Assembly (NCBI GenBank): GCA_003952965.2
Contig: CM025853.1
Span: 27,386,031 to 27,450,030, forward strand
DNA: 64,000 nt
Reading direction: 5' to 3'
Source of the DNA: Morella rubra
Lineage: Eukaryota > Streptophyta > Magnoliopsida > Fagales > Myricaceae
Part shown: positions 1 to 12,315 of the stretch, one piece after another
Layout: each line of letters opens with the position of its first letter
Numbering within the stretch: position 1 is the stretch's first letter
Position numbers and translations under genes: made by a program
Notes under the pieces: model-generated
Seen by the model: the letters and a program-made list of their open reading frames with translations, nothing else
The model's database searches: none
What the model was told of the DNA's origin: nothing

Positions 1-585
1 GCTTCTATTCTCGATTATGTAACTCAACGTGACGGGAGATGGAGAACGTAACAATCATAATTGCCAAACAAATAGAAAAAAAGAGAGTAATTTGTACCGT
101 GTCATAGACTTCACAGATGTACTTGTTCAATTGGCCTAGATACTCTCTCCTTCCCAGCAAAGATCGATATAGCTAGAGACCTAATTTTCTTTTCATTGCA
201 CTTATGTTCTTTAATCAGAACAATAATTTTCAATAGCATATCACTTTCAAAATCAAAATGCTAACGGCAGAAAAATGTTTAATTTGCTAAAACCTAGAGA
301 TGGTCCCAAGGACGACAGTTTCTGCTACACGTTCTGAATGGTGATTGCGTTACCAACTCAAAACAGTGAAAATTGGGCTACTAGGTTTCAAATGCTGCAG
401 CTTCTCATCCATGGTCGGACAGGATGTAATGATCTAATTCTCATTGTTAAAAGGTCAAGCAAAAGGGAAACCCTAAAGTCGACAATAATTTAAGTATTCT
501 GAAATCCATATGAAATAGTATCATCAACGAAGTCTTCTACTATTTCCATGGTAGGTAAGATTGCATTAGAACTTGGTTTCATTCC
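1..585. other. Non-coding DNA downstream of RPB9
   Basis: No reading frame with recognisable protein content was found on either strand. The right part probably contains the 3' untranslated region of the RPB9 gene, which is transcribed leftwards and stops at 586. Nothing else can be supported. Confidence 0.5.
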
Positions 586-2942
586 TCAATCTCTCCATCG
601 ATGGCCACAGTTTGGGTTGCAGCAGACAAAAAACAGTGTCATACCTTCCTCCCCCCTAGCAGTTGCCTGCACATATTTTACATTATTTACAAAATCAGAA
701 GTGTGCTGAAAGACTATTTAAACTCAAAGATAATTAAGTCTCAAGATGTTTAACTCAGGCGTGCAAAATGGAAGTCTCACTAACAGAAAACTGCAGGTAG
801 ATAGTGCAAAATGGAAACAGATGTGAAACTAAATGGAGGAGATGATGATGACATTCATAGCAGAAGCTTTGGTCTTCCATGTAAGTTAGCCTTCTGTAAC
901 TAAACAGAAACCAGCAAGTCAGCATTGTTTTCTCAAAGTAGACACTTGAACCGTTGTTATAAGTGGTCGACATTTATCTTGGTGGTGTAGATCTCATAGT
1001 TCAAGACAAACCCTTGCTTTAATAGTCACTAACGTTGCGGGAGGAGGGGGGAATGAAAGGCAGAGATCTCATGCTATACAACCCATGCATAAGCCGTACA
1101 TCAGCAACTACTCCAGATCAGAACCAGTAAAAGTTTTAATGCTAATACTACTCACCCCAACTTAGAACTTTGGAATATTTTTTACATTAAATTGTCAACC
1201 GATGAAAAGTTTCCAAGAATTTGAGTTTATTCCCAGTTTCCTCATTGTAATCACATCACAGATGCTCCTCCAAATGGTTACATGCATGACTAACCATGTC
1301 TCCATTTCATAACAATGTTTATACATATTAAAGGAAAATGTGCATTTCGTCTTTAGAACGCAACCCTGTACAACAGGTCTAGGATTGGTATTTCATCGTG
1401 TTTTTGCCAAAATCAATTTTTGCCAGGTTTCAAGGATAGGATTGAATACGGCCCATTAAGGATAATCTCTTCTTCATGCAAGTTCTTTTGTTTTTTTTCC
1501 AATTTATTCACACCCTCCTCTCCAATCAAAAAAAATAAAATATACATTTAAATCAACTACTTCCCCGAACTATCGCCAACAATTTCATATTCAGATGTTG
1601 ATACCAAGCCAAAGCATCAGTCTTGGTGATTCCTTTTCAACTACCAGCAATATCCACAGCCATTTAAGTAGGATAGGAACTTGACCTGGAAGAAGACAGC
1701 TTCTCCATGGTTGCATAGAGCACAACGAACAGATTTAGTGCGAGGAAGAGTTGGATCTGCAGCCACATCCTGCAATACCTGAGTGCGCTCTCCAACAGAA
1801 TGATGTATCTCGTTTCTATAGACACAGTTGTTATCAGCAACCTCCTGCATGGTGTTGGATAAGAAATAATTAATACAAGGGAGGCACCAAATATCTTCTA
1901 CGGGAAACCATGGACCCTAGAGTGAGGTAAAATCAGTCCTTGCTAACTGAATCCACAACATTAAGAGCCAAAGCGGAGATCTTGCCCCAAGATTTCATTA
2001 TTTACTGACTAAATCATAAGAATTTTCAACAGGAAACACAACCATATGACTTTTGAAGCCTTTTCCACTACAGTAAACATGTTAATTTATTCAAGAGGAA
2101 GCAAACTGACCAGACTTACAGAATGCCAGCAAAACTAAGAAATAGATGAGAAATTTAACTCAGTTCAGAGTTCGGAGCACAGCCACGATGTGCATGGAGA
2201 ATTGAATAACACGAAAGAAAATTTGGGCTCGTTCCATTTGCAGATCAAATAAACAAAAACGCGAATTAAGAAAGCAGATTGATTTTCAACAATATTCTGA
2301 GAATGATAGGGAAATTAAGTTTTCAAAATTACTAAACTCTCCATAGGGTATACGAAAAACAGAACATAACATAAAAATTTAAACAACAAGCACAACTAGT
2401 GCGAAAAGGAACCTAATTTTCCCTGGAGATTAATAATAATATTAAGGTCTACAACCTAGACACATCCGCAAAAAAAAATCTAAATCCAGAAAGAAAAAGC
2501 AGCCAGAAAAATAAAAGCAAGGTTTTAGCAATGGGTCTAGCATCAAATCAAGAAAATGTATTGAATAACCCATGAGTAGGAACAATAAATGAAAGAGAAA
2601 CCGCAAATCAGTTTAGGGCTCGAGTTTGATGGGGAAATCAAAAACCAGAAAAACACAATGTGAGAGCGAGAGATGACCTGATGATCGCAGTTGCGACACG
2701 CGTAGAGCAGGATTTTCTGGTCCTTATCTTCTTTCGGGTAGAGAATGTTATTGCTGAAACATTAAACAGACAAAAAGTTAACATTTTGGTTCACAACAAA
2801 TACGTAAAAACCAAACAAATCTTTTCTGGGTAAAACAGAAGCACGAGAAAACAAATTCCTCAAACGAATGCGAATTAGAGCATATATAAACGGCGTCGGT
2901 GATGAGTACTGACCATTCGCGGCAAAATTTCATGGTACTCAT
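586..2942 (-). CDS. NRPB9: DNA-directed RNA polymerase II subunit RPB9 (4 exons)
   Basis: Small zinc-ribbon subunit of RNA polymerase II, which acts in the nucleus in start-site choice, elongation and transcript fidelity. Exons on the minus strand are 2914-2942, 2678-2753, 1686-1844 and 586-666; all introns are GT-AG and the frame closes at 114 residues, the usual plant length. The first zinc ribbon uses Cys7, Cys10, Cys29 and Cys32; the second uses Cys76, Cys79, Cys103 and Cys108. The linker [12 protein letters not shown] is the highly conserved RPB9/TFIIS-like signature. The start MSTMKFC matches the family. No upstream in-frame alternative is needed. The subunit could serve Pol II and, in plants, possibly Pol IV/V as well; that part is family knowledge and not visible here. 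Confidence 0.96.
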
Positions 2943-3760
2943 CTTGGAAGGTAAAAGGCGGAGATGGGCAAGCGAGCGAGCAAGCGAGAGAGAGGGAATA
3001 AGAGAATAGGGGGATTTGAGCTGTGTGCGGACGCTTGGCAGGGGTTTTAGCTGGAGGAGGAGGGTAAAGTAGTGTCTACTGTCTACTGTCTACTGGAAAA
3101 TTGGCGCGCTGTTTGCTTTCTTTATAAGATTGCACTAATGCAGTAATGGATCTTTTCTAGTCACTGACAAAATATTTGACAGGTGGCATTCCTCTTCCAT
3201 TTTTGTCTTTAACTTTTTATTATTTACTATTATTGTGGAATGAGAAAATAAATAAACGAAGAATGATAAAACAAAACAAAACAAAAAAGGTACTTATTTA
3301 TCTCTTTATGTTATAAGTTGTTCTGGATTATAAATTTACACATGAGAAAATGATGACATTAACGTGCTGTGCCCAGATTTGGGAATTCACTGGGGGATTA
3401 TATCCTCCCTTCTTCATTTCATTTTTACAATTATTTTAAGTAAAATGATCCAATTCCAGGCCACAGTCCTCACAACTTCGTCTGTATATTGGTAGGATTA
3501 GGACCCTTCTTCGACCTACAAATCCTTGACAATAGCTGCTCCTGCTCAACTGCTTATCTGCATGAAAATCATAAATGAGAAAAAACCTCGACAATCACAT
3601 GCTAAGTTAACCCTTTACTGCCCCTCAGATGAGCAATGAGCATCCCTGAGGGAGAGAACTAGGGCCCATCCACCCCTGAATGACATAATTTCGTATCCCT
3701 TGCATCCTTAGAAATCTTAAGTTGGAGGCATCTACTCGTGAGATTTTTTAGTGAAGATAC
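2943..3760. other. RPB9 promoter side and intergenic DNA
   Basis: The first 100 bases probably hold the RPB9 5' leader and promoter: a GA-rich leader with repeated gcgagcgagcaagcgagag-type units lies near 2965-2995. A short run of the unit gtctact (about 3074-3095) is a microsatellite. No coding sequence is seen in the rest. Confidence 0.4.
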
Positions 3761-4645
3761 CAATGGAATAGCTTTTCCTAGTGGCAGATTAATCTGTAGT
3801 TTTGGTCGTATAAGGGCTCAGGCAAGATGAAGATCCACATCAATAGAACACAAGAAGCTGACAAGGCAAAACACATGCTAATACTAGAAGATGGTTCACA
3901 ATCTCTCTGGCGAAGGCCTAGCCTACATGATTCAGATGTAAAAGCAATGGAATTTTCCATGTCCTACCAAATTTAGTGCTTCAGAGCCATCAAACAAATC
4001 ATGGTCCTCAAAACTGCCACATGGACTCGAGCTTCAGAAAAAGCTGAAGCTTTATTTGCATCATTAGAATAATGACACCCTACTTTCTTGTTTGACCAAA
4101 TTAAAGAACGGAAAATGTACCAGGAAGAAATGCAATATCACATAACTGAAGCAAATTTAGAAAGAAAGAAAGAAAAAAAAAAGCATAGCTGAAGCAGAAA
4201 ATACTTCACTAAATGAAACAGTCCACTAACTAAGCTTAAACATTAACTAAGCATCACAATAGCAGATTTGACAAAGTCGGGGGTTGATATTGCAGACAGA
4301 GCATAATCTTCAGAATCAGACTTGATTCAGACTCGGACAAAAAACCTTAAAAGCATCAAAATAGCAGATGACAATCCTTGGGGCTGTAGAACCAGGTCAA
4401 GGATCAAGTACAACAAAAAAGCAAACTTCACTCCCTACGTTGCTCCATATTGCAGACAGCCTGCTTTAGCGCCTTCGGCCATGCCTCTGGCTCTTCCTGT
4501 GACTGCTAACTCTTCAGAATCAGACTCTGAAGCCGAGTCTGAATCAGAAGACTCGGAAGATGTGCTGTCCCTCCTACGACTTCCCCTCTTCTGCTTCTTT
4601 TCCTCTTCTCTCTCGCCTCCATCCTCTCTGCTTCTGAATCAATGA
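3761..4645. repeat. Tandem duplication, copy A (about 0.88 kb)
   Basis: Starts at caatggaatagcttttccta and is matched almost base for base by copy B at 4683-5455. It covers the downstream flank of the zinc-knuckle gene plus the last codons of its reading frame. Copy A carries about 110 extra bases around 4275-4375 that are absent from copy B; that insert itself resembles the Ser/Glu-rich coding tail. Small indels elsewhere separate the copies, so the duplication is not brand new. Confidence 0.9.
4458..4640 (-). pseudogene. Duplicated 3' tail of the zinc-knuckle gene
   Basis: This piece matches the C-terminal coding part of the adjacent gene (5274-5455): the stop codon, the GRRR end, the [14 protein letters not shown] Ser/Asp/Glu stretch and the start of the Lys/Arg-rich stretch. 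Indels near 4505 and 4600-4630 break the frame relative to the intact gene, and nothing upstream supplies a start, zinc knuckle or promoter. It is best read as a non-functional fragment left by the tandem duplication, though it could act as part of an extended 3' end of the neighbouring transcript. Confidence 0.8.
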
Positions 4646-4682
4646 GCGAAGAGAACTGGGCGACAGTGCAGCTCTCTACAGC

Positions 4683-6049
<1,367 letters not shown>

Positions 6050-6055
6050 TTATAC

Positions 6056-7604
6056 CTCAATAGCCACACAAGAACATTCAAATTCTTCCAATCTCACAAA
6101 AGAATGCAATACTCCAAACCCTAATTTGATACCAATACCACCTGAATCCTTCTACAACCTGCATCCAAAACTAACATTATTCCCATTTTCTCAAAAGTTC
6201 ATGTTTAGAGGTAGATAATGAAAAAAAAAAAACCAGAAACTCGAAACACAAAGCACAAAGCACATACCCTAAACACTAACAACTCACACACTTGCACAAC
6301 AATTTTTTTTTGATAAGTAAGCCAATCTCATTAGAAAAAGCGAAAACAGTACAAAAGACTATACCGAAAACGCTTAGTCCAAACAAGCAACAAAACTAAG
6401 AAAATCATAAAATCATAAAATCAACAAAATGGCAACCTAAGGGCCCAGCAAATAAAAAACAACACAAGCCAGAATCTTAGGAAAAGAACACAGATACCTA
6501 ATCAAGGAACTCCAATTCGCGCAATTCAGGCCCAGAGGAAAACACAACAATTCCTTTGATCATAACCGCAAAATCACAAGGAAAAAAAAACATGGCCATC
6601 CAAGGGCCCAGCAAATCAAAACAACACAAGCCAGAATCTTACGAAAAGAACACAGATACCGAATCAAGGAACCCCAATTCGCGCAATTCAGGGCCCAAAG
6701 GAAAACACATAAATCAGATTGAACGGTTTCGCTTACATAATAATTTCTCAAACTTACTTTGAACCAAAGACAAGATATAAAGAAAAAATATATCATGGAA
6801 ACTTTCTCCGCCCTCCCAATTTTCTCAACAAATCCAACCCATCAAGAGTAAGGGTGAGTACAAGAACGGATGAAATCCGGTTCCAGGTGGGTCCGGTACC
6901 CACCGGAATCCAAATTGGTTCTGGTTCAATAGGTGGGCTTCTTTGGCCAGGTTCTAATTTTCTAAAAACCAAAATGCAGAATAAAGTAAAGTTCTTCGAA
7001 TAAAATCAAATCCAGCAAAAGTCCCATAAATACAAACACTCACATATTTGCAGGTATAAGCTCGACCAAAACACCAACTAAAATCCTCCAATCTGAAAAC
7101 CTCCAAGTCAAAACACACGTTTTGGCCCAGGCCAATTGTTTTTTAAATCACTATTTAAAAAAAAAAAAAAAAAAAAGAACCGGCAATTCCGATTCTGATT
7201 CCGAAAAATTAGACAAAAATGCATTACGGTTCCGATTCTTCTGGTGTGTGCCGGAACCTGAAATTCCCGTCAAAACCAGAATTTTTGCCCAGCCTTTAGA
7301 AACCCTTGGAATCAAATCAACCAATAAAAGTAGTTAAATGTGACACCACCCCGATATTCATATAAACCTACTTGCAAAGCCTTCAGAAACTAGAACCTTA
7401 ACTTTCGAGTTTCGAATATCTTAAGATAACCTCCCGAATAGAGTTTCTTCTAAATCCAAAGAGCCGAAGAAGAAGAAAACAGCTTCCGAGCACTCAAAAG
7501 GTAACAATACAATAGGATTAAAGAGTATAAATGAAAAAATCCTAGAAACGGAATAGGAAAATCAGAGAACAACACCCAAAAGGGTGGGATGAGAAACTTT
7601 ACCT
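6056..7604 (-). other. Probable 5'-leader intron of the zinc-knuckle gene
   Basis: A plausible donor (CGAGAG followed by GTAAAG at about 7604) and acceptor (GGCTATTGAG ending near 6056) bracket about 1.5 kb without a convincing reading frame just upstream of the start codon. The proposed leader exon at about 7605-7690 is pyrimidine-rich, as many plant leaders are. The exact ends are uncertain. The interval holds a tandem repeat (6430-6715), an A18 tract near 7158-7177 and low-complexity sequence. Confidence 0.45.
6430..6715. repeat. Two tandem copies of a ~120-160-bp unit
   Basis: The stretch at about 6431-6555 (from aagggcccagcaaat to gaaaacaca) recurs at about 6600-6710 with few changes, including the distinctive parts aacacaagccagaatctta, gaacacagatacc and ccaattcgcgcaattcag. 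It lies in the proposed leader intron of the zinc-knuckle gene. Confidence 0.9.
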
Positions 7605-7690
7605 CTCGGTATGTTGAAGCGAGATCTGAAAGGAGCGGAGAATTCTTTGAGAGGGAGAAGGCCTAGGTCATAGCTAAATATCGAAACGGT

Positions 7691-8758
7691 TGGTAGTTGT
7701 GTACCTCTTTTTTTCTGTCGTAGTTGTGTACTTATTTTCTCACACTAACCGACATATGCCATATTACCATAAAACTACAAGTAGCACATAATTTTTCTTC
7801 CTTGGCAATTATTAGATTCTGTAGTTTTAACAGATGACTTGCAAGTGAACTGAGGAAAAAAGGGATACGACACTCCAGTTGAGATGCCTGGTTTGTTCTC
7901 TAGATTTATTCTTGAATAAAGTACTTATTTAAATTATTAAATTGAAATAAAATAAGTATCTCTCACTAATCGGCCATTATATTAAACTTTCTTTTTTAAC
8001 AGCTTTGATCACAAATTGCTTTCAGGAACTGTCAATTGACAAATGGGTAGGAAAGTGTTCTGGCTTGGATTTTTTTTTTTTGGGTAAGTAATCTGGCTTG
8101 GATTCGAGAAGAAAAAAGTTAGCTGAGGAGGTGAGAGAATATATAACAAAAGATAGAGATTTAAATAGTTCGGTTTAAAAGACCTTTAGACCAACATTCA
8201 TTATGAAAGCTCTCTAAGACTGTGTTTTGCATTATAAATCTATACAAATTATAAGTTAATAGTCTCTATTTATCATATCAAATCTTATAAGTTGATTATG
8301 ATATTAATATTATCTTGAATCTTGTGATAATATCATATCAAATCTTATAGGTTGATTATGATAGTGATAATATCGTATCAAATCTATAATAAGCAACCCA
8401 TCATAAATAGGAAGAAAGAGAAGTCTGGAACCATGCACGTTCAAGCATTGGCTTATTTAAAACCCATAAACTCACCCAGGTGCCAAAGATTCGTTCATTA
8501 GAGGTCATCCAAACCAAAAGAAACTATAGAATACTTTTGCATCCCTGCAGTTTGGTTGACGAACCAGCAAAAAGGTAAAAGTCTATGAAAAGAGTCGATC
8601 GGAACCTTATTACATAGTTGTTGATGACATTGATCACGGGGAAATTAATACCATTTCAAAGGGAAGTTCACAAAATAACATGCTCGGACAAGTACCACAA
8701 TTGTCATGAGCTAAACAAGAAAGCTACAAAATTTCTCTCGTGGCATATTCTCTACCAC
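7691..8758. other. Intergenic DNA, AT-rich
   Basis: The left end should carry the promoter of the leftward zinc-knuckle gene; the right end carries the 3' flank of OEP16. No gene was recognised. A short tandem repeat lies at about 8270-8390. Confidence 0.5.
8270..8392. repeat. Imperfect tandem repeat around catatcaaatcttata
   Basis: Three diverged copies of a roughly 45-60-base unit containing atcatatcaaatcttata and gttgattatgat follow one another. The sequence is extremely AT-rich and has no coding content. Confidence 0.75.
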
Positions 8759-10798
8759 TTAAAATATCCCCGAGAGGAGATTTGCAGCCGTCGAAATTGC
8801 AGCTCCAGTGATTGCGCATTGCACTATCTGCTCATGGGAGGTGTCGTCACATGTAATAGCCAATGCCACTCCGTAAGCGCCCCTGCAACTGCACTGTTTT
8901 TCTGCACCAAAGCAATGGGGAACAAGACTAGTCAGTAAAGCACTATAATCACCATCCAATATAGATGCCGGCATCAATCATCTAAAACAGCTACTAAATA
9001 TAAAGTTCTCGAGAAATGTTAAGCAGAATGAGATGTGCGCAAGCAATGTAGCAAATTACTATTTGGTTTTCTTAATATCCTAGTCTCCATGAAAAGTTTT
9101 GTTTTCCTAATGTCCTAGTCTCCTGGTAACTTTTCATCTGTTTTCGAGTGTCACAGCTAAGAATGTGTAGCGGTTGAAGGTTTTCTTGTATATTCTCTAT
9201 TCAACCGGATAGATAAGTAATGATTCCTCCAACACAAACAGAAGAGAAACTCATCAGGGCAATATTCTTTCCCCAAGAGAAACTAAAAGATAGCAATTGA
9301 ACAGCTCAAATTAAGACAACTGCAGTACTTAAAAGAGAATAAATAATATTCATCATGTATAGGGATATACCCAATCATGAGCTCCACGAGCCTCCTTAAG
9401 CCCATACGTAAGACCTGAGTATACTCCTGCTGCCAGCCCTGTAGTGCAAGACAAACTGTTAGTTCACACTTGTTTGTTGTGTTCGGCAAATGTACCCCAA
9501 ACCTGTGCACATTAATGCACGAGGACCTATATATGCTGCGGGCCACTTAATAAAATAGGCTAAATTAGCAGGTGATCTTAACTGATTATTTCTTTCAAGT
9601 ACAAAAGAGAGTCCACTTCCTTGTGTACTTAGCATTAGAGCACTTGATTTCTAGGTAATCACTTCAAACAAGTCAATGACTAGATATGAGCATTAAGCAC
9701 TTGTTTTCTAGGTAATCACTTCAAACAAGTCAATGACTAGATATGATCAAGGTTAAACTATGCGAAGCTTGTTACTAGGCAGCTAAGGTCAATCATCCCA
9801 ATTGTCCACATTTACCACCATAGAACTAAGAAATCAGGCATCTATGCTTACCCCACTGTAATGACTCTTTTCCTGTGTTCTTCACCTGAATAACATTGCC
9901 ACAAAACAATTCAGAACCAAAGCAATGATCACAAAATACATAAATCTTTAGGCGGACAAGGTAGTGCCAATAAATCAATTGCACACGAGTGATCAAGTTA
10001 GCTCCTTCATGGACAGCCGCAAAGCAGTTATTTTAGTCCCAAGGACTATTCAGTGGGCTGTAAGATATTGGGTTTCTACTGCGGTGCATTAATTACAGTC
10101 ACAGTCAATTCCACTGTGCCGTACTGTGATACTATATATAGCTCTAAGAGTGTCCAAGCACCAATAGGATGGAAAATCAAAACCCACCATGGCTTCGATA
10201 GATTTTCTGTTGGTTTCTCCTGCAATCCACATGAACAACTGTAAGACAGGGCCTATTCAATGCGTCATTTATTAGCGATTAGAGGGTGCACTTTTTGCAC
10301 GAACCTTTGAGATGCGGGAACCGATGCCTCTTTGGAGCTGAGATGTCCGGTGGACTGCCACCCGAATTAAGTCCTGCGCCTATTTTATGTTCCATATATA
10401 GTACTTAATAAGCCAACAGGATTACCTAACACACAATCTTATAAAAGATTTACTTTTGTTTAATAAAATGAAAGAGAAAAACGAAAAACACGTCAATAAC
10501 CAAAGTTCGTTATACCTTCAATGGCTGTAAAATAAGCTTCACGCGTCACAGCCTGGATAGCTCCGATCTATATACGAAGCAACAGCAGAGTCTTTTACCA
10601 TCTACCAATATACACATTACACAGAGAGAGAGAGAGAGAGAGATTGTTAAAGTAACGTACCCCGGCGGCTTTGACGAAGCTGTCAGCGATGCGGTTAAGG
10701 AGAGGATGGCCGAGGTCTAAGAAGCCACTCTTATCGATGTTTCGCAGCTCATCCAGGAGAGACCTTGTCTGAGTCTCCAAGTTACCACTACTATTCAT
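8759..10798 (-). CDS. OEP16-2: Outer envelope pore protein OEP16-S (OEP16-2), 7 exons, last exon one base short
   Basis: Member of the Tim17/22/23-PRAT family; OEP16 forms an amino-acid-selective channel in the plastid outer envelope. Exons (minus): 10661-10798, 10516-10567, 10305-10373, 10188-10219, 9852-9885, 9371-9438, 8759-8901. The N-terminal part contains LDLGHPLLNRIADSFVKAAG, and later parts read VKNTGKESLQWG, LAAGVYSGLTYGLKEARGAHDW and TSHEQIVQCAITGAAIST, all typical of the S isoform. The insert between helices 1 and 2 encoded by exons 3 and 4 (GLNSGGSPPDISAP...) is the trait that separates OEP16-S from OEP16-L. Exons 1-6 sum to 131 codons, but exon 7 is 143 bases, one short of the 144 needed to reach the conserved stop in frame; see the finding at 8870. 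With that base the product would be 178 residues. Family knowledge links the S isoform with seed and pollen expression. Confidence 0.9.
9630..9744. repeat. Tandem duplication of ~58 bp in OEP16 intron 5
   Basis: Two adjacent copies share tctaggtaatcacttcaaac followed by aagtcaatgactagatatga and a preceding gcattaagcactt-type stretch. It lies between exons 5 and 6 of OEP16. Confidence 0.9.
10622..10643. repeat. (AG)n microsatellite in OEP16 intron 1
   Basis: About ten AG dinucleotides in a row, just downstream (in the gene's direction) of the exon 1 donor site. Confidence 0.9.
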
Positions 10799-12315
10799 CT
10801 TCCCCTGATATTTCTTCACTTCCCAAACCACCAAAATCACTGAATACTAACAAAGTGGATAGGAAGAAAAACAAGGTTCTATAGTCGAGGTTTAGCCAGA
10901 GAGCACACGCGTCCGCCTCTCTACACGTTAGCCAGAATGCCGACTCCGTGGCCACCTTTTACTACCACGCTTCGCCACGTGTCCTTGTACTTAACCAAAA
11001 TTTAAGGACATCTGGGGTTGACCAAGCGGGATTTACGTCAGAGAATTAATTGTTAGGCCTTGGGGGGGGGGGGGGGGAAATTCCAATAATATCATCAAAA
11101 TACTACTTCAAATGGGTTAATAAGGGGTCATCGGGGACTCGCGAGCAAACAATCAATTTAGTTCTTCTTATGTATCTCTTTGTCAGAGATTTCTAGATGA
11201 AAAGAAGAGGGCTTTTCATCCTCTCTTGCCCGACCAATTACTCTTTATATTAAGATCTCGCTAAATTAAACTCTCGACTGCAATAGCCACCCAGTGCTTA
11301 GCCTCTGCTTCCAGCTTCAGCGGCCTGCAAGGCCATAAAGTAAGTTCAGTTGGAAGCCTAGACCACGAAGTGGCGCCCTCTACCCCTTTCGAGTTAGGGT
11401 AGGGGCGACTTTCTTGTACCGCGTATAGAATCAGAAAATGGGCACAAAAGGCCTTCGCTGGGGTTGCTAGCACTCTTATCCCTTAATTTGGTCCCTTAAA
11501 CTTCGAACCGCTAATCTCAATTGAGCTCTACCAAATTCCACCTGCCAGAGGAAGGGAAGAACAATCCCTTTACATGATCAACATGCAGCAAAAGAGTAGA
11601 TACATAAGGTAAACTCGAATTTCAACAACCAGCCTGCCAAATGCTGCAGAAATCAGTGGATCCGAGGTCAGTTCGTGGCAACCCAAAAAGTTGGGTTGGG
11701 GACTCCCCCACGACAAAATTAGAAGCTATGGAACGAAAATTTCAAGACCCTTTGGAAGTGCCCAAACTCTAATTTACAGTGCTCTATAATGAGTTTTCTC
11801 TAATCTACATTTGGAAATTTCCCCCTCTAAACCAACTCACTAGACCACCTCTATTACATCCACACCCACAACAAAACTGGAAAAAAGCTATGCAGGGCAA
11901 ACATTGGTGCCCTTTTTTATAATATTGTTAACATAGCTAAAAATGGACAAAATCAAGGAGAATTGGGGAAAAGGGAAAAATAAAAAAAACATGTGAGAAA
12001 CTTGGCCAAAGAAAAAATTTAATGCTGATAAACGTTGTACAAAAGAGAGAATTGCGAAGCTCAAAGCATTAGAAAGACCACGTGAAGGGAGAGAACGGGC
12101 CACGTTGTTTGCTTTTTGCCTCTGGTAGCTCTATACAGTATCCCCTCCTATCATCAACGTAAAGCCATCGACCAAATTCAGCTCTCCCTTTGCTCATATC
12201 CTCTCTTCTGAAGTGCATTGTTCCTTTGGTAGCCCAAAGCCACCACAACACCAATGCGCGTTCACCGGCAGAAGAAAACAGAGCCAAAAATGTCAACTCT
12301 GCGATTCTGAATAAA
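10799..12315. other. Intergenic DNA between OEP16 and PP4R3
   Basis: The left end holds the OEP16 promoter and leader, the right end the 3' untranslated region of PP4R3. A G17 homopolymer lies at about 11061-11077. The stretch 11215-11530 differs in composition and is described separately. No conserved gene was recognised. Confidence 0.5.
11215..11530. other. Candidate organelle-derived (mitochondrial-type) insert
   Basis: This stretch is close to half G+C, well above the AT-rich flanks, lacks the low-complexity runs typical of the neighbourhood, and carries unusual compact motifs such as ccacgaagtggcgccctcta and gtaccgcgtatagaatcag. The texture resembles plant mitochondrial intergenic DNA that has moved to the nucleus. 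I recognise no organellar gene in it, so the origin is an inference and the ends are approximate. Confidence 0.35.

Noticed and set aside
8270-8392. Short spaced repeats considered as a CRISPR-like array
   Set aside because: The units are diverged, contiguous and AT-rich without unique spacers, and the genome is a plant nuclear one.
11055-11085. Poly-G run and the poly-C run at 17934 as possible G-quadruplex elements
   Set aside because: Single uninterrupted homopolymers, length probably unstable or misassembled; no spaced G-tracts and no gene-related position that would support function.
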